Below are positions 17,225 to 26,876 of a stretch of 64,000 nucleotides of DNA, piece after piece. Position 1 is the first letter of the stretch. The number at the start of each line of letters is the position of its first letter. Origin of the DNA: a bacterium (lineage in GTDB: Bacteria > Electryoneota > RPQS01 > DYHQ01); contig JAUXGA010000006.1 in assembly GCA_030622545.1 (NCBI GenBank), positions 1 through 64,000 on the forward strand, given 5' to 3'. Made by a program: the position numbers and the translations under genes. A model generated the notes under the pieces. It did not search any database. It saw only the letters and a program-made list of their open reading frames with translations, and had not been told where the DNA came from.

Positions 17225-18344
17225 ATGCCAAGAGACGACCTCGCCATAGAGATTAAAAACCTGTCCACTCGCTTAGGCGAACTCAGGAGGGGCCTTTGAC
17301 CTCGATACACGCCAAAAAGAAATCGCGCGTCTGGAAACTCAGGCCGCCGCCGATGGTTTCTGGAACGATAATCAAAAAGCGCAGCAAATCCTGAAAGAAC
17401 TCGCGGAGCATCGCGGTTGGGCGGAGAAATATGCCGAGCTTGAAAAATCCTTAGAAGATTTGCAAGTCTTCGTTGAAATCGCGGCGGAACAGGGCGACCC
17501 AGCATCACAGGAAGAACTGGGTAAGGAATACCGCGCACTGCTGTCTTCTTTCGAAGCGGTGGAGCTTCAGGCGATGCTTTCGGGTCCCGACGATGCGCGC
17601 AACGCGATTGTCTCTTTGCATCCCGGTGCTGGCGGAACGGAATCCGCTGATTGGGCCGGGATGCTTTTCCGTATGTATATGCGCTGGTTCGAGCGGCGCG
17701 GCTGGAAAGCGGAAGTGATGCACTTCGACCCCGCCGATGAAGCGGGCATTCGCTCCGCCGCCGTCGAAGTCACCGGCGAGTATACGTACGGTTTTTTGCG
17801 CGCAGAAATTGGCGTTCATCGGCTCGTGCGCATCTCCCCTTTCGACGCGAACGCGCGACGGCATACATCTTTCGCCAGCGTCTTCGTCTATCCCGAAGTG
17901 GACGAAATTCCGGACGTCACCATTCGACCGGATGATATCCGCATCGATACGTATCGCTCGTCAGGCGCCGGAGGACAGCACGTCAACAAAACCGACAGCG
18001 CCGTGCGGATGACGCACATTCCGACCGGCATCGTCGTGACATGCCAGAGCGAACGTTCGCAGTTTCGCAATCGCGACTCGGCGATGAAGATGCTGCTGGC
18101 TCGTATCTATCAGAAACGGCTCGACGAAGAACGCGAGCGGCTGGAAAAAATCGAAGAAGGTAAAACCGATATCGCGTGGGGTCATCAGATTCGCTCCTAT
18201 GTCTTCCAACCCTACCAGATGGTGAAAGACCATCGCACCGACGTCGAAACATCGAACACGCAAGCTGTCATGGACGGCGACCTCGATCAGTTTGTCAGGG
18301 CGTATTTGTTATTGGGGCGGAAAGGTAGCAAGAAATTAAAATAG
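17225..18344 (+). CDS. prfB: Peptide chain release factor 2 (programmed +1 frameshift)
   Basis: Terminates translation at UGA and UAA. The frame from ATG 17225 stops at an in-frame TGA at 17297-17299 (codon 25). Reading resumes in the +1 frame from 17298, giving 372 residues in all, so the coding sequence is join(17225-17296, 17298-18344). The slippage site is the classic one (CTT TGA C, with AGGAGG three bases upstream). The second part has RF2 motifs: the stop-recognition tripeptide SPF in VRISPFDANARRH and the GGQ motif in SSGAGGQHVNKTDSAVR. The gene follows serA by 19 bp. The frameshift is autoregulatory: low RF2 favours shifting. Confidence 0.95.
17285..17300 (+). promoter_or_regulatory. 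prfB programmed frameshift signal
   Basis: AGGAGG at 17285-17290, three bases, CTT at 17294-17296, TGA at 17297-17299 and C at 17300. Spacing and the CTTTGAC heptamer match the established RF2 recoding site. Confidence 0.93.
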
Positions 18345-18380
18345 CATCTATCAAAGCATATAACTCAGCGGGAGATAGAA

Positions 18381-19550
18381 ATGACTATGTTTTCATCTTG
18401 GCCACATCCACGACCAGAACCGCCACCAATACCTGAGACGCCATCCTTGAAAGCATTGCTGCTGTGCCCGACTGAACCGCAGGAGCATTTTAACCGCGTG
18501 CGTGATTTTATCTGGCAAGAAGGCACGTACGTTTGTAAATTGGCTGGAATTACATTCAAGCGCGTGCGAATCATGGATGTCAGATATCCCGGCATCATCA
18601 CACAGCAGATATGGGATGAAATATCTTATTCAGATATTATTTTCCTAGATCTTAGCGGATTGAATCCCAATGTGCTTATCGAGCTGGGAGTCGCATCGGC
18701 CTGGCGATCTCCTTTCGACGTTGTTTCTATATTCAATGAAAGCATTCATCTATTGAGAATATCTTCTCATAGGAACAAATATCCGCATGAGATATTCGAT
18801 GTGGCACAACTACGCCACTTTCGCTATGATTTCTCTACTGAGCATGGCGTCAATGAATTTATGGCAACAATAAGGACTGCTTTTTTTAGCGTGCTCGGAT
18901 CCGTGCCTCGAGAATGGCCATCTGTAGAAGTGCAGCCTCAACCAATCGACTGGGGAGCTGGACAAGCACTTCCCAGAACCATTGAGGCACCACCTAGATG
19001 TCATTTCAATCTCAACGATAGTGGACTCAGTTTTGGAGCTCCATACTACTGGCCTGCAAGCTACGTCAGGTTAACCCGCAGTAAATTACGCAATTGCGTC
19101 TTAGAAACGAGATTTAGATTCAAACCTGTTAAGGATAGCTCTGGAAACCTGGTATTCAGTGATGATTGGGTAGGAATTAAGGTGCGTGCATCAAATACAT
19201 TCGCTGACTATGGTCATCTGGTCTATGTTCGGCCCAATGGCAAGGTGGTTCGAGTTACAATACCGGTGATACGCCGTCCCGGTCAAAATACATGGCATGA
19301 TAAAGTTTTAATGGAATTAGGACGAATCGATGACCAACACGATTGGATAACTCTCAAAGTCGAATCTACTGATCGTGGATTCATAGTAAGTGTGGCGAAG
19401 AATGAAGAAACATTGCGACAAATAGAGGAAATCCCAACTGACGACGAAATGGTTGAATTCGAAGGTTATCCTTTAATACAGACTCACCAAACAAGGGCGC
19501 TACTGAAGAAGGTTTACTTCGAATCAAAGGATTTGCCTCCCGAGGTGTAA
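18381..19550 (+). CDS. TIR/deoxyribosyltransferase-like domain with C-terminal beta-sandwich
   Basis: A 389-residue protein of no named family that I recognise. Residues ~24-170 look like a flavodoxin-like nucleotide-cleaving domain of the deoxyribosyltransferase/TIR-like group. The hallmark is SYSDIIFLDLSGLNPNVLIELGVA, in which Glu101 is the predicted catalytic residue. This fold often cleaves NAD or nucleotides in bacterial immunity proteins. Residues ~205-385 look like a concanavalin/LamG-type beta-sandwich (LETRFRFKP, DWVGIKVRAS, HLVYVRPNGKVVRV, DWITLKVESTDRGFIVSV). No signal peptide is present, so it should be cytoplasmic. It stands alone between prfB and a hairpin-repeat cluster. A sensor-effector role is my inference. 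Confidence 0.6.
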   Translation: MTMFSSWPHPRPEPPPIPETPSLKALLLCPTEPQEHFNRVRDFIWQEGTYVCKLAGITFKRVRIMDVRYPGIITQQIWDEISYSDIIFLDLSGLNPNVLIELGVASAWRSPFDVVSIFNESIHLLRISSHRNKYPHEIFDVAQLRHFRYDFSTEHGVNEFMATIRTAFFSVLGSVPREWPSVEVQPQPIDWGAGQALPRTIEAPPRCHFNLNDSGLSFGAPYYWPASYVRLTRSKLRNCVLETRFRFKPVKDSSGNLVFSDDWVGIKVRASNTFADYGHLVYVRPNGKVVRVTIPVIRRPGQNTWHDKVLMELGRIDDQHDWITLKVESTDRGFIVSVAKNEETLRQIEEIPTDDEMVEFEGYPLIQTHQTRALLKKVYFESKDLPPEV

Positions 19551-19556
19551 GGATTA

Positions 19557-19662
19557 AATTCCGGCCGGGGCCTGAGCGACTCGGCTCGGTGAATATGATT
19601 TCCGGGCGAATCTGGAGATTCGCCGCGGCGGGAAAATTCAATCTGGGGATTCACCGCGACGG
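19557..19662. repeat. Hairpin repeat cluster (shortened long repeat plus two short hairpins)
   Basis: 19557-19595 keeps only the two ends of the long repeat (ATTCCGGCCGGG and GGCTCGGTGAATAT) with the middle lost. 19599-19633 is a short hairpin with stem GGCGAATC/GATTCGCC, the same as the copy at 12215. 19636-19662 is a decayed third unit (AATC TGGG GATT then CCGCG). Confidence 0.7.
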
Positions 19663-19728
19663 CGATGTAAGGCGCGGAAATTGCACGAATATCTCGCAAA
19701 ACCATAACCTGAAAATGGAGAAGCGAAC

Positions 19729-21798
19729 ATGCGAAAACTATTCGTTTTAATCGTAATGCTACTGACAGCTTGCACAGCGTTCGCAGCCAAGGACCGTGCG
19801 TTACTCAAGGACGGCGAGCCGTTCTACGAGTATCGCAAAGGTGAAGTGCTCGTGAAGCTTCATGCGACGGCTGCTTCAGCGGATGTGTCTGCTCTGGCCG
19901 CTCAGGTGAATGGTCAAGTCATACGCCACAGTGAGCTTCTAAATTTCTACACCATCGAGCTGAATCAGGGTTGCCACGCTATCGACGCCGTCAGACATCT
20001 GCGAGCGATGCCTGAAGTGGCGTGGGCGAATTTCAACTACATCCTTCGTTCCTGCTTCACCCCGAATGATACTTTTTTTCCCTATCAATGGCACTACCCG
20101 CGTATTAATATGGAAGCCGCGTGGGATATTACAATGGGCTCCGCCGGCGTCACTGTAGCGGTTTGCGATCAGGGTTGGCAGTTTGACCATGAAGACTACG
20201 CCGGAGTCCAGACGGTCTCACCGTATGATGCTGTTGATGACGATAACGATCCTTCCGCTGACATAGACAATTCTCATGGAATGCACGTCGCGGGAACGAT
20301 AATCGCCGCGACGAATAACAACCTTGGCGTTGCGGGTATTGCTCCGCAGTGCCGATTGATGCCCATTCGTGTGCTGGACGATTCATCAGGAAGCGGCACA
20401 GCCGACTGGATTGCCGACGGTATCACATGGGCGGGAGATCACGGTGCGGATATATTAAATTTATCACTGGGAATTCCGGTGTCCGGCCCTCCTTCTGATC
20501 CCGGCCCGCCGATTTCCACCGCCATCTATCAAACATCCGGAAACGGTACACTCATTTTCGCCGCGACGGGAAACGACGGCGAACCTTATGTGGGGTATCC
20601 GGCGGCGTATGATGCGTGCATCGCCGTAGGTTCGACGGGTTTCGATGACGCCATCGCGCCGTATTCCAATCAAGGCTCCGCCATCGACATCGTCGCTCCA
20701 GGCGGTAATCTGCTGGAAGACCTGAACCAGGATGGTTATACTGATGGCGTTCTTTCCACTACGCGCTATGAGGGCAGCTGGGTGTATACGTTCTTCGAAG
20801 GAACGTCGATGGCGTCTCCGCATGCCGCCGCCGTCGGCGCGCTACTTCTGTCGAATGGTTTGCCTGCGGAGCAAGTTCGCCAGGCATTGCAGGAGACCGC
20901 TGTGGATCTCGGCAGCGCCGGATGGGACAACACATTCGGACATGGCCGGATTGATGCGTATGCGGCTCTGCAATGGCAAGGCGGCGACGGTGAAGAAATA
21001 ACCTTACTCGAAGAAGGTTTTGAAGGAGCTTTTCCACCCACGGGTTGGCAGATTCAACAACTCGGACCGCAGACAGATAATTGGATGTTGCTGGCGGGAA
21101 ACCCTGATGCCGGCTGCGGCAACCATTCTCACGGCGGAGCAGACGCAGTTTTCCACAATGATGATGATGGTGTCAGCGGTGCTGATGTGCGCGATATGCT
21201 GGTCTGTGCTCCGGTGTCCGTTCCGGCAGACGCCGAGGAACTCAGGCTTCGCTTCTATCAGCGCAACTGCTGGGTGGAAGGGTATTATACGGACAGCTCA
21301 GCCCACTTGGTCATGGGTTCGACGGATGGGACAACGTTCAATATGCTCACGGAGCTTGATCAGGCGCAGAACGATTGGGCTGAAATCAATATGGAAATTA
21401 CCGGCGGAGAAGGTCAGCAAGTCTGGTTTGCCTTTTACTACCAAGGGGATTACGCGACGGAATGGTACATCGATGATGTGCGCGTGACCATTCGCATACC
21501 CTCGGCGACACCGCGGCATTCTCCGGTGCCCGAAACAATTACGCTGCTCGAACCGTATCCAAATCCGTTCAATTCCACAACGCATATTCCGCTGGAACTG
21601 CCAACCGCTTCGCGCGTAGAATTGGCGGTGTTTAACATTTTAGGTCAACGAGTGGCAACGCTTCTGCCGTTGTCGAATTTGGCGGCGGGCGTTCATCGTT
21701 TCACATGGAATGCGCAAAATGCTGCTACCGGAATGTACGTGATTACCTTACAAGGCGAAGACATCCTGCAGACTCGCCGCGTTCTGTTTGTCAAGTAA
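19729..21798 (+). CDS. Secreted subtilisin-like serine protease with sorting domain
   Basis: Exported endopeptidase of family S8, 689 residues. Signal peptide about 1-19, then an inhibitor-like propeptide (~35-105). The catalytic domain carries Asp147 (VAVCDQGWQFDHED), His183 (DNSHGMHVAGTI) and Ser360 (EGTSMASPHAAAVGALL), with oxyanion Asn in FAATGNDGEP. A beta-sandwich domain (about 425-595) follows. The ~85-residue C-terminal sorting domain starts EPYPNPFNSTTHIPLEL and ends RRVLFVK, as in type IX-like cargo. It is likely active at the surface or outside the cell, degrading protein. Confidence 0.92.
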   Translation: MRKLFVLIVMLLTACTAFAAKDRALLKDGEPFYEYRKGEVLVKLHATAASADVSALAAQVNGQVIRHSELLNFYTIELNQGCHAIDAVRHLRAMPEVAWANFNYILRSCFTPNDTFFPYQWHYPRINMEAAWDITMGSAGVTVAVCDQGWQFDHEDYAGVQTVSPYDAVDDDNDPSADIDNSHGMHVAGTIIAATNNNLGVAGIAPQCRLMPIRVLDDSSGSGTADWIADGITWAGDHGADILNLSLGIPVSGPPSDPGPPISTAIYQTSGNGTLIFAATGNDGEPYVGYPAAYDACIAVGSTGFDDAIAPYSNQGSAIDIVAPGGNLLEDLNQDGYTDGVLSTTRYEGSWVYTFFEGTSMASPHAAAVGALLLSNGLPAEQVRQALQETAVDLGSAGWDNTFGHGRIDAYAALQWQGGDGEEITLLEEGFEGAFPPTGWQIQQLGPQTDNWMLLAGNPDAGCGNHSHGGADAVFHNDDDGVSGADVRDMLVCAPVSVPADAEELRLRFYQRNCWVEGYYTDSSAHLVMGSTDGTTFNMLTELDQAQNDWAEINMEITGGEGQQVWFAFYYQGDYATEWYIDDVRVTIRIPSATPRHSPVPETITLLEPYPNPFNSTTHIPLELPTASRVELAVFNILGQRVATLLPLSNLAAGVHRFTWNAQNAATGMYVITLQGEDILQTRRVLFVK

Positions 21799-21822
21799 TT
21801 TCACCTTCATAAATCGCAATTC

Positions 21823-22992
21823 ATGACCTCAGAACAGATTCAGACTTTTACCGATAAATCCTATTTGCAAAAGCCGGCTCCAGAAACGCACCGACCGACT
21901 TTTGCACGTGTGAGTATTTCAGCGCTGGAGCATAATTTTAAAGCAGTGCGCTCTCTGGCTACGCCAGCGAAACTGATGGCGGTCGTTAAGGCGGACGCTT
22001 ACGGTCACGGTTTGATGCCCTGCGCGAGAGCCTTTTCCACACTAAGAGTCGATTATTTCGGCGTCGGTTTCCTTGAAGAAGGAATCGAACTGCGCCGCGG
22101 AGGACTCCGCGAACCGATTTTAGTTCTCGGCGGTATCGTCGGGCAGCAGATTCATCACTTCCTCGATTTCGACCTTGACATGACGGCGAGTTCCGTCTAC
22201 AAAACACGTGCTATCTCTGAAGCTGCTGTGCGCACAGGAAAACGCGCACGCGTTCATCTGAAGATTGATACGGGCATCGGTCGCATCGGTCAGAATTTCC
22301 GAACGGCTTCGCTGCTTTTTGAGGCAGCTCGCGAGCTTCCCGGATTGGAAATCGTCGGGTTATATTCTCACTTCGCTACGGCTGAAGAGAGCGACACAGC
22401 CTTCGCTCGCGAACAAATCAAACGTTTCGATGACTGTATCAATCTGGCGAAGTCCATGGGAATAAATCCGCCGCTGCTTCACATGGCTAACAGCGCCGCG
22501 CTTATAAATTTCTCCGAAGCGAAGCTGACAATGGTACGACCGGGGCTGGCGCTCTATGGTCAACACGCCGCGCCGGAGTTGTCCGAGAAACTCTCGCTCG
22601 AACCTGCGATGTCATTGCGTTCTGAAATCGTTTATATCAAGAAAGTGCGCAAGGGCGATGGCGTTTCGTACGGTTTAACTTGGAAAGCTCCGCAGGATAC
22701 ATGGGTAGGCACCGTCCCTATCGGCTATGGCGACGGTTATCCGCGCGCGCTGTCGAATAAGGCTCCTGTGCTTATCGGCGGCAAACGCTACAGCGTCGTT
22801 GGTACGGTGTGTATGGATCAGATTCTGGTGAATCTTGGCGACGATTATTATCCTATCGGCGAGGAAGTCATTCTATGGGGGAAACAAGGTGACGAAAAAA
22901 TTTCACTGTGGGAACTTTGCGAACTCAGCGACATGACTCCCTATGAACTGCCGATTCTTCTGACCGGCCGCGTTCCGCGAATTTACGAATAA
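21823..22992 (+). CDS. alr: Alanine racemase
   Basis: PLP enzyme that makes D-alanine for peptidoglycan. The 389-residue length is normal. The PLP lysine is Lys56 in MAVVKADAYGHG, and the opposing catalytic Tyr lies in GVSYGLTWKAP near residue 284. A typical barrel motif, RVHLKIDTGIGRIG, is present. The C-terminal domain includes VGTVCMDQILVNLG. The gene follows the protease by 24 bp but is functionally unrelated to it. Confidence 0.94.
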   Translation: MTSEQIQTFTDKSYLQKPAPETHRPTFARVSISALEHNFKAVRSLATPAKLMAVVKADAYGHGLMPCARAFSTLRVDYFGVGFLEEGIELRRGGLREPILVLGGIVGQQIHHFLDFDLDMTASSVYKTRAISEAAVRTGKRARVHLKIDTGIGRIGQNFRTASLLFEAARELPGLEIVGLYSHFATAEESDTAFAREQIKRFDDCINLAKSMGINPPLLHMANSAALINFSEAKLTMVRPGLALYGQHAAPELSEKLSLEPAMSLRSEIVYIKKVRKGDGVSYGLTWKAPQDTWVGTVPIGYGDGYPRALSNKAPVLIGGKRYSVVGTVCMDQILVNLGDDYYPIGEEVILWGKQGDEKISLWELCELSDMTPYELPILLTGRVPRIYE

Positions 22993-23011
22993 ACATGAGC
23001 CATCAAAAAAC

Positions 23012-24649
23012 ATGACAGAACATTCAAAGAACTCATCTCCCGCAGAGCGCGAGGAAAACCTCAATCAGATTTTGCGCGCAAGACGGGACAAGCTCGAACG
23101 GCTGCGGGAGTTGGGTGTGAATCCTTATCCCTATCGTTTTGAGGTTAAAGATAGTATTGCCAGTGTTCGAGAGTATTTCGATGAAAAATCCAAAACAGCC
23201 GATGAGCTAAACCATTCACAAGAATTTTCAATCGCTGGACGCATTGTCACGATTCGCGTCATGGGTAAAGCCGCGTTTTGCCATCTACGAGATTTATCGG
23301 GGCATAAACAGCTTCAGCTCTACATCAAGAAAGATATCGTCGGCGAAAAAAGCTATGAGATTTTTAAGCTACTCGACATCGGCGATATTATTGGTGTAGT
23401 CGGCACTGCTTTTCGCACAAAGACCGGAGAAGAGACTCTACGTGTTCTATCTTTCGAGCTTCTCTGTAAGAATATTTATCCTCTGCCTATCGTCAAGGAA
23501 CGCGAAGGTCATGTGTTCGATGAATTCACCGACAAGGAAGCTCGCTATCGCCAGCGCTATGTGGACGTAGCTGTGAACTGGAAGACTTATGAAGTCTTTA
23601 AGAAACGCGCGCTTCTCATTAGCACCTTGCGTCACTTTTTAGATAAGAAAGAGTTTCTGGAGGTCGAAACACCCGTTCTTCAGCCACTCTATGGGGGGGC
23701 ATTAGCAAAGCCTTTCACCACGAAATATCATGTGCTTGACAGAACTTTCTTCCTACGCATTGCTGATGAACTCTACTTGAAACGCTTGCTTGTGGGTGGT
23801 ATCGAGAAGGTCTATGAAATCGGCAAGGATTTCCGCAATGAAGGAATAGATAGATTCCACAATCCCGAATTTACGATGCTTGAACTTTATCAAGCATACG
23901 CTGATTACAATGACACGATGAACCTTACCGAAAAAATGTTGCGGAAGTGCGCTCTGAAGGTAACGGGTAACTACAAAGTTATTTTCAATCTTAAGGAGAC
24001 CATACCCCTCCCAAAACCATCTCGCGTTCCATCGGAACCTTCAACAGTTTTTACAATCGAAATTGATTTTGAGAAGGCATTTGAGCGCATTACTTTCTTT
24101 GAGCTTCTGCACGAGCTCACCGGCGAGGAGTTACTCGAGAAATCTCTTGAAGAGCTGCGCGAAATCGCTCGAAAGAGAAATATCGAGAATCCGGAAATTA
24201 TGGGAGAGGGAAAGATCCTTGACGAATTAATGAAAACGGAAATGAAGACCTATTTGAAACAGCATAATAGCCCCAAACTTGCACAGCCTACCATCGTTTA
24301 CGACTATCCACTTTCGCTTTCACCCCTCGCAAAAAAGCATCGAGACGATCCGCGCCTTGTTGAGCGATTTCAGATTTTCGCTGGTGGACTCGAACTGTGT
24401 AATGGCTTTAGCGAATTGAACGATCCCATCGACCAACGCGAGCGCTTTGAAGCACAGCGACAACTGCGCGACGCGGGTGACGAAGAAACGCAGCCGATAG
24501 ACGAAGACTTTTTACATGCGCTCGAAATCGGCATGCCGCCTGCCAGCGGTGTAGGCATCGGGATTGATCGCTTAACGATGCTGCTGACAAATCAAGCGTC
24601 CATACGGGAAGTCATTCTTTTCCCCGCGCTGCGAACAGAACAATACTAA
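23012..24649 (+). CDS. lysS: Lysyl-tRNA synthetase, class II
   Basis: Charges tRNA-Lys. The 545 residues comprise an N-terminal OB-fold anticodon-binding domain (SIAGRIVTIRVMGKAAFCHLRD) and a class II core. Motif 2 is KDFRNEGIDRFHNPEFTMLE and motif 3 is GVGIGIDRLTMLL. It is about 50 residues longer than usual because of an insertion near residues 325-420. It also deviates in normally invariant spots (FTTKYH, IADELYLK, EGIDRFHNP), so it belongs to a divergent LysRS branch. The codon bias is slightly A+T-richer than the neighbours. Confidence 0.92.
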   Translation: MTEHSKNSSPAEREENLNQILRARRDKLERLRELGVNPYPYRFEVKDSIASVREYFDEKSKTADELNHSQEFSIAGRIVTIRVMGKAAFCHLRDLSGHKQLQLYIKKDIVGEKSYEIFKLLDIGDIIGVVGTAFRTKTGEETLRVLSFELLCKNIYPLPIVKEREGHVFDEFTDKEARYRQRYVDVAVNWKTYEVFKKRALLISTLRHFLDKKEFLEVETPVLQPLYGGALAKPFTTKYHVLDRTFFLRIADELYLKRLLVGGIEKVYEIGKDFRNEGIDRFHNPEFTMLELYQAYADYNDTMNLTEKMLRKCALKVTGNYKVIFNLKETIPLPKPSRVPSEPSTVFTIEIDFEKAFERITFFELLHELTGEELLEKSLEELREIARKRNIENPEIMGEGKILDELMKTEMKTYLKQHNSPKLAQPTIVYDYPLSLSPLAKKHRDDPRLVERFQIFAGGLELCNGFSELNDPIDQRERFEAQRQLRDAGDEETQPIDEDFLHALEIGMPPASGVGIGIDRLTMLLTNQASIREVILFPALRTEQY

Positions 24650-24666
24650 AAACAGAATATCAAACT

Positions 24667-24951
24667 ATGCTGCACTTAAAATTTCACGCTCTCGCCGAAC
24701 CCGATGGAGACGGCGGGTATATCGCCAAAATGCCGGCGCTGCCTCAGGTCTTTGCGCCAGGTGACACGCCGGAAGAAGCTTTGGAAAATATCGAAGATGT
24801 TGCGCGGCTGGTTCTGGAAGTGATGGTCTTTAACGGCGAAGCTATCCCCAAGGACATCCCGAGTGACGACGGAACTGTTCTCGAATTCAAAATAAATCCG
24901 AAAGACCTCGAAGGAAAAACTCCGGACACTCTCGGAGAAGGAGCACAGTAG
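24667..24951 (+). CDS. HicB-family antitoxin-like protein (orphan)
   Basis: A 94-residue protein with the partial RNase H fold typical of HicB/UPF0150: FHALAEPDGDGGYIAKMPALPQVFAPGDTPEEALENIEDV. HicB normally neutralises the HicA RNase toxin, but no HicA-like frame lies next to it and no C-terminal DNA-binding domain is evident. It is tightly packed before the LolC/E permease gene. An orphan family member with another role is likely. Confidence 0.75.
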   Translation: MLHLKFHALAEPDGDGGYIAKMPALPQVFAPGDTPEEALENIEDVARLVLEVMVFNGEAIPKDIPSDDGTVLEFKINPKDLEGKTPDTLGEGAQ

Positions 24952-24958
24952 CTACACC

Positions 24959-26179
24959 ATGCGCTACGAACTCTGGATTGCGCTCCGTTACCTGCGCAGC
25001 AAATCCCGCACGGGCTTCCTGTCGGTCATCACTTACCTTTCCGTCGGCGGCGTGACCGTCGGGGTCGCGGCGCTGTGTATTGTGCTTTCGGTGATGAACG
25101 GTTTCGAGACGGAAGTGCGCGGACGCATTTTAGGAGTGGACGCTCACCTGCGGCTCACCTCGATAAACAACGTCGGGATTCCGCTCGACTCCGACATGAT
25201 AACGCTTGTCCGGCAGACAGCTCATGTGACCGGCGTTTCTCCCTACGTTTTTGAAAAAGGAATGATTCGTGTCGGCGAACACGCGGAAGGTATCTTGCTG
25301 CGAGGCACTGATCCGAAGACCATCGGCGAGGTTTCCGATTTGCCTCAGAACATCTGCGCCGGTTCGTTGGATTTTCATTCGGGCGAATTGCCGGGACTCG
25401 TCCTCGGTAAATTCCTCGCCGACCGATTAGGAACCATCGTTGGCGACACCGCGGTGATTTTTTCACCGGCCGGAATGACGTCTCCGTTTTCTGCGCCGGT
25501 GGTGCGGCAATTTGTAGTCGTTGGACTTTTTCAAACGGGTCTTTTTGAATTCGATGACCTCGTCGGTTATCTTGACATCACTGAAGCACGGAAAACATTT
25601 CTGCGTGATGACAAAATTGACGGTTTGGAAATCCGTCTCGATAATCTTTGGAACGCCGCTGACGTGAAGCAAGTCATCGAAAACAAAATCCAATTGCCTT
25701 ACTATGTGCGCACTTGGTTTGAACTGCGTCGGACTCTTTTTTCATGGATGCAAATCGAGAAATGGATGTGGTTCATTGTCCTGTCGCTTATCATCATTGT
25801 CGCGGCTTTCAATATTCTCTCGACCTTAATCATGGTGAGTATGGAGAAGCGACGAGACATCGGAATTCTCAAAGCAATGGGTTCCCAGCGGCGCGCGATT
25901 GCTCGCATATTTTCGTATCAAGGACTATTGGTGGGCGTCGTGGGCGCGGCTTTGGGATTGTTTCTTGGGTGGCTGCTTTGCTTCCTGCAGCTTCACTACA
26001 AATTCGTCTCCCTTCCTTCCGATCTCTATTTTCTCGACGCACTTCCTGTGAAAATGCAGCCGTTGGATTTCCTTCTGGTTGCTTTAGCTGCAATCTTGCT
26101 GTCCTACCTCGGCGCGACATATCCCGCTCGTCAGGCGGCAAAGCTCTCGCCGGTGGACGCGATTCGTGACACAGGGTGA
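24959..26179 (+). CDS. Lipoprotein-releasing ABC transporter permease (LolC/LolE family)
   Basis: Inner-membrane permease, 406 residues. An N-terminal membrane helix (TGFLSVITYLSVGGVTVGVAALCIVLSVMNG) is followed by a large periplasmic MacB-like core domain (~50-270) and three C-terminal helices (WMWFIVLSLIIIVAAFNILSTL and two more). ALRYLRSKSRTGFLS at the start and LKAMGSQRRAIARIF in the cytoplasmic loop are LolC/E hallmarks. It would extract lipoproteins for delivery to the outer membrane. The ATPase partner LolD is not in the window. Confidence 0.9.
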   Translation: MRYELWIALRYLRSKSRTGFLSVITYLSVGGVTVGVAALCIVLSVMNGFETEVRGRILGVDAHLRLTSINNVGIPLDSDMITLVRQTAHVTGVSPYVFEKGMIRVGEHAEGILLRGTDPKTIGEVSDLPQNICAGSLDFHSGELPGLVLGKFLADRLGTIVGDTAVIFSPAGMTSPFSAPVVRQFVVVGLFQTGLFEFDDLVGYLDITEARKTFLRDDKIDGLEIRLDNLWNAADVKQVIENKIQLPYYVRTWFELRRTLFSWMQIEKWMWFIVLSLIIIVAAFNILSTLIMVSMEKRRDIGILKAMGSQRRAIARIFSYQGLLVGVVGAALGLFLGWLLCFLQLHYKFVSLPSDLYFLDALPVKMQPLDFLLVALAAILLSYLGATYPARQAAKLSPVDAIRDTG

Positions 26180-26222
26180 AGCACTAAAGATGATCAAATT
26201 ATAAACCGAGGAGAACCTAATC

Positions 26223-26876
26223 ATGATTAAGAAGCTCGTTCCTCTCATTTCTCCTAATTTCCGAGAGAAAAGAGAACTCATTTTTCGCAATCTTTTTATA
26301 GATCTTATCCAGCGGGGATGCAAGATTTTAGATGTCGGCGGTGAACCGGATTACTGGGAGCATTCTATCCGGAGGGCAAAGGACCTTTACCAGCATTGTG
26401 AAATTGTTTGTGTGAATCCTAAAACATTTGAATCGCACTCTAAGAATATCCGCTGCGTGATCGGTAATGCAACGGATATGTCCGAGTTCGAAGATAAGTC
26501 TTTTGATATTGTCTTCTCTAACGCAGTTATCGAACATGTCGGGGACTTCAAAAAGCAAGCGAAAATGGCGGCGAATATGCAACGCATTGGACGCTACTAC
26601 TTTATCCATAGCGCGAATTATTATTTCCCCATCGAACCCCACTATTTCTTTCCCTTTGCAAATCGACTGCCGTTCAGCATGCAATATGTTATTGGACGCT
26701 ATTGGCCCGGACATCCGCGCATTAAAGATTTCAGCGCCAAGTCAAAGGAATACATTCGCACCCATACTCGCCTTTTGAAACTTCCAGAACTAATGAAACT
26801 TTTCCCCGGCGCTACCATCGTTAAAGAGAAGTTCTTGGGAATGACAAAATCCTTTATGGTTCATAACGCCTCATGA
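26223..26876 (+). CDS. Class I SAM-dependent methyltransferase
   Basis: A 217-residue predicted methyltransferase. Motif I is ILDVGGEPDYW near residue 38, and the later motif FEDKSFDIVFSNAVIEHVGDF is typical of Methyltransf_11 enzymes. The ATG is preceded by a strong GAGGAG. Its stop overlaps the start of the GT39-like glycosyltransferase by 4 bp, so a glycan or lipid-sugar acceptor is plausible. The actual substrate is unknown. Confidence 0.82.
   Translation: MIKKLVPLISPNFREKRELIFRNLFIDLIQRGCKILDVGGEPDYWEHSIRRAKDLYQHCEIVCVNPKTFESHSKNIRCVIGNATDMSEFEDKSFDIVFSNAVIEHVGDFKKQAKMAANMQRIGRYYFIHSANYYFPIEPHYFFPFANRLPFSMQYVIGRYWPGHPRIKDFSAKSKEYIRTHTRLLKLPELMKLFPGATIVKEKFLGMTKSFMVHNAS

Noticed and set aside
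24667-24951. Complete HicAB toxin-antitoxin system
   Set aside because: Only the HicB-like gene is present; no HicA-type frame on either side.
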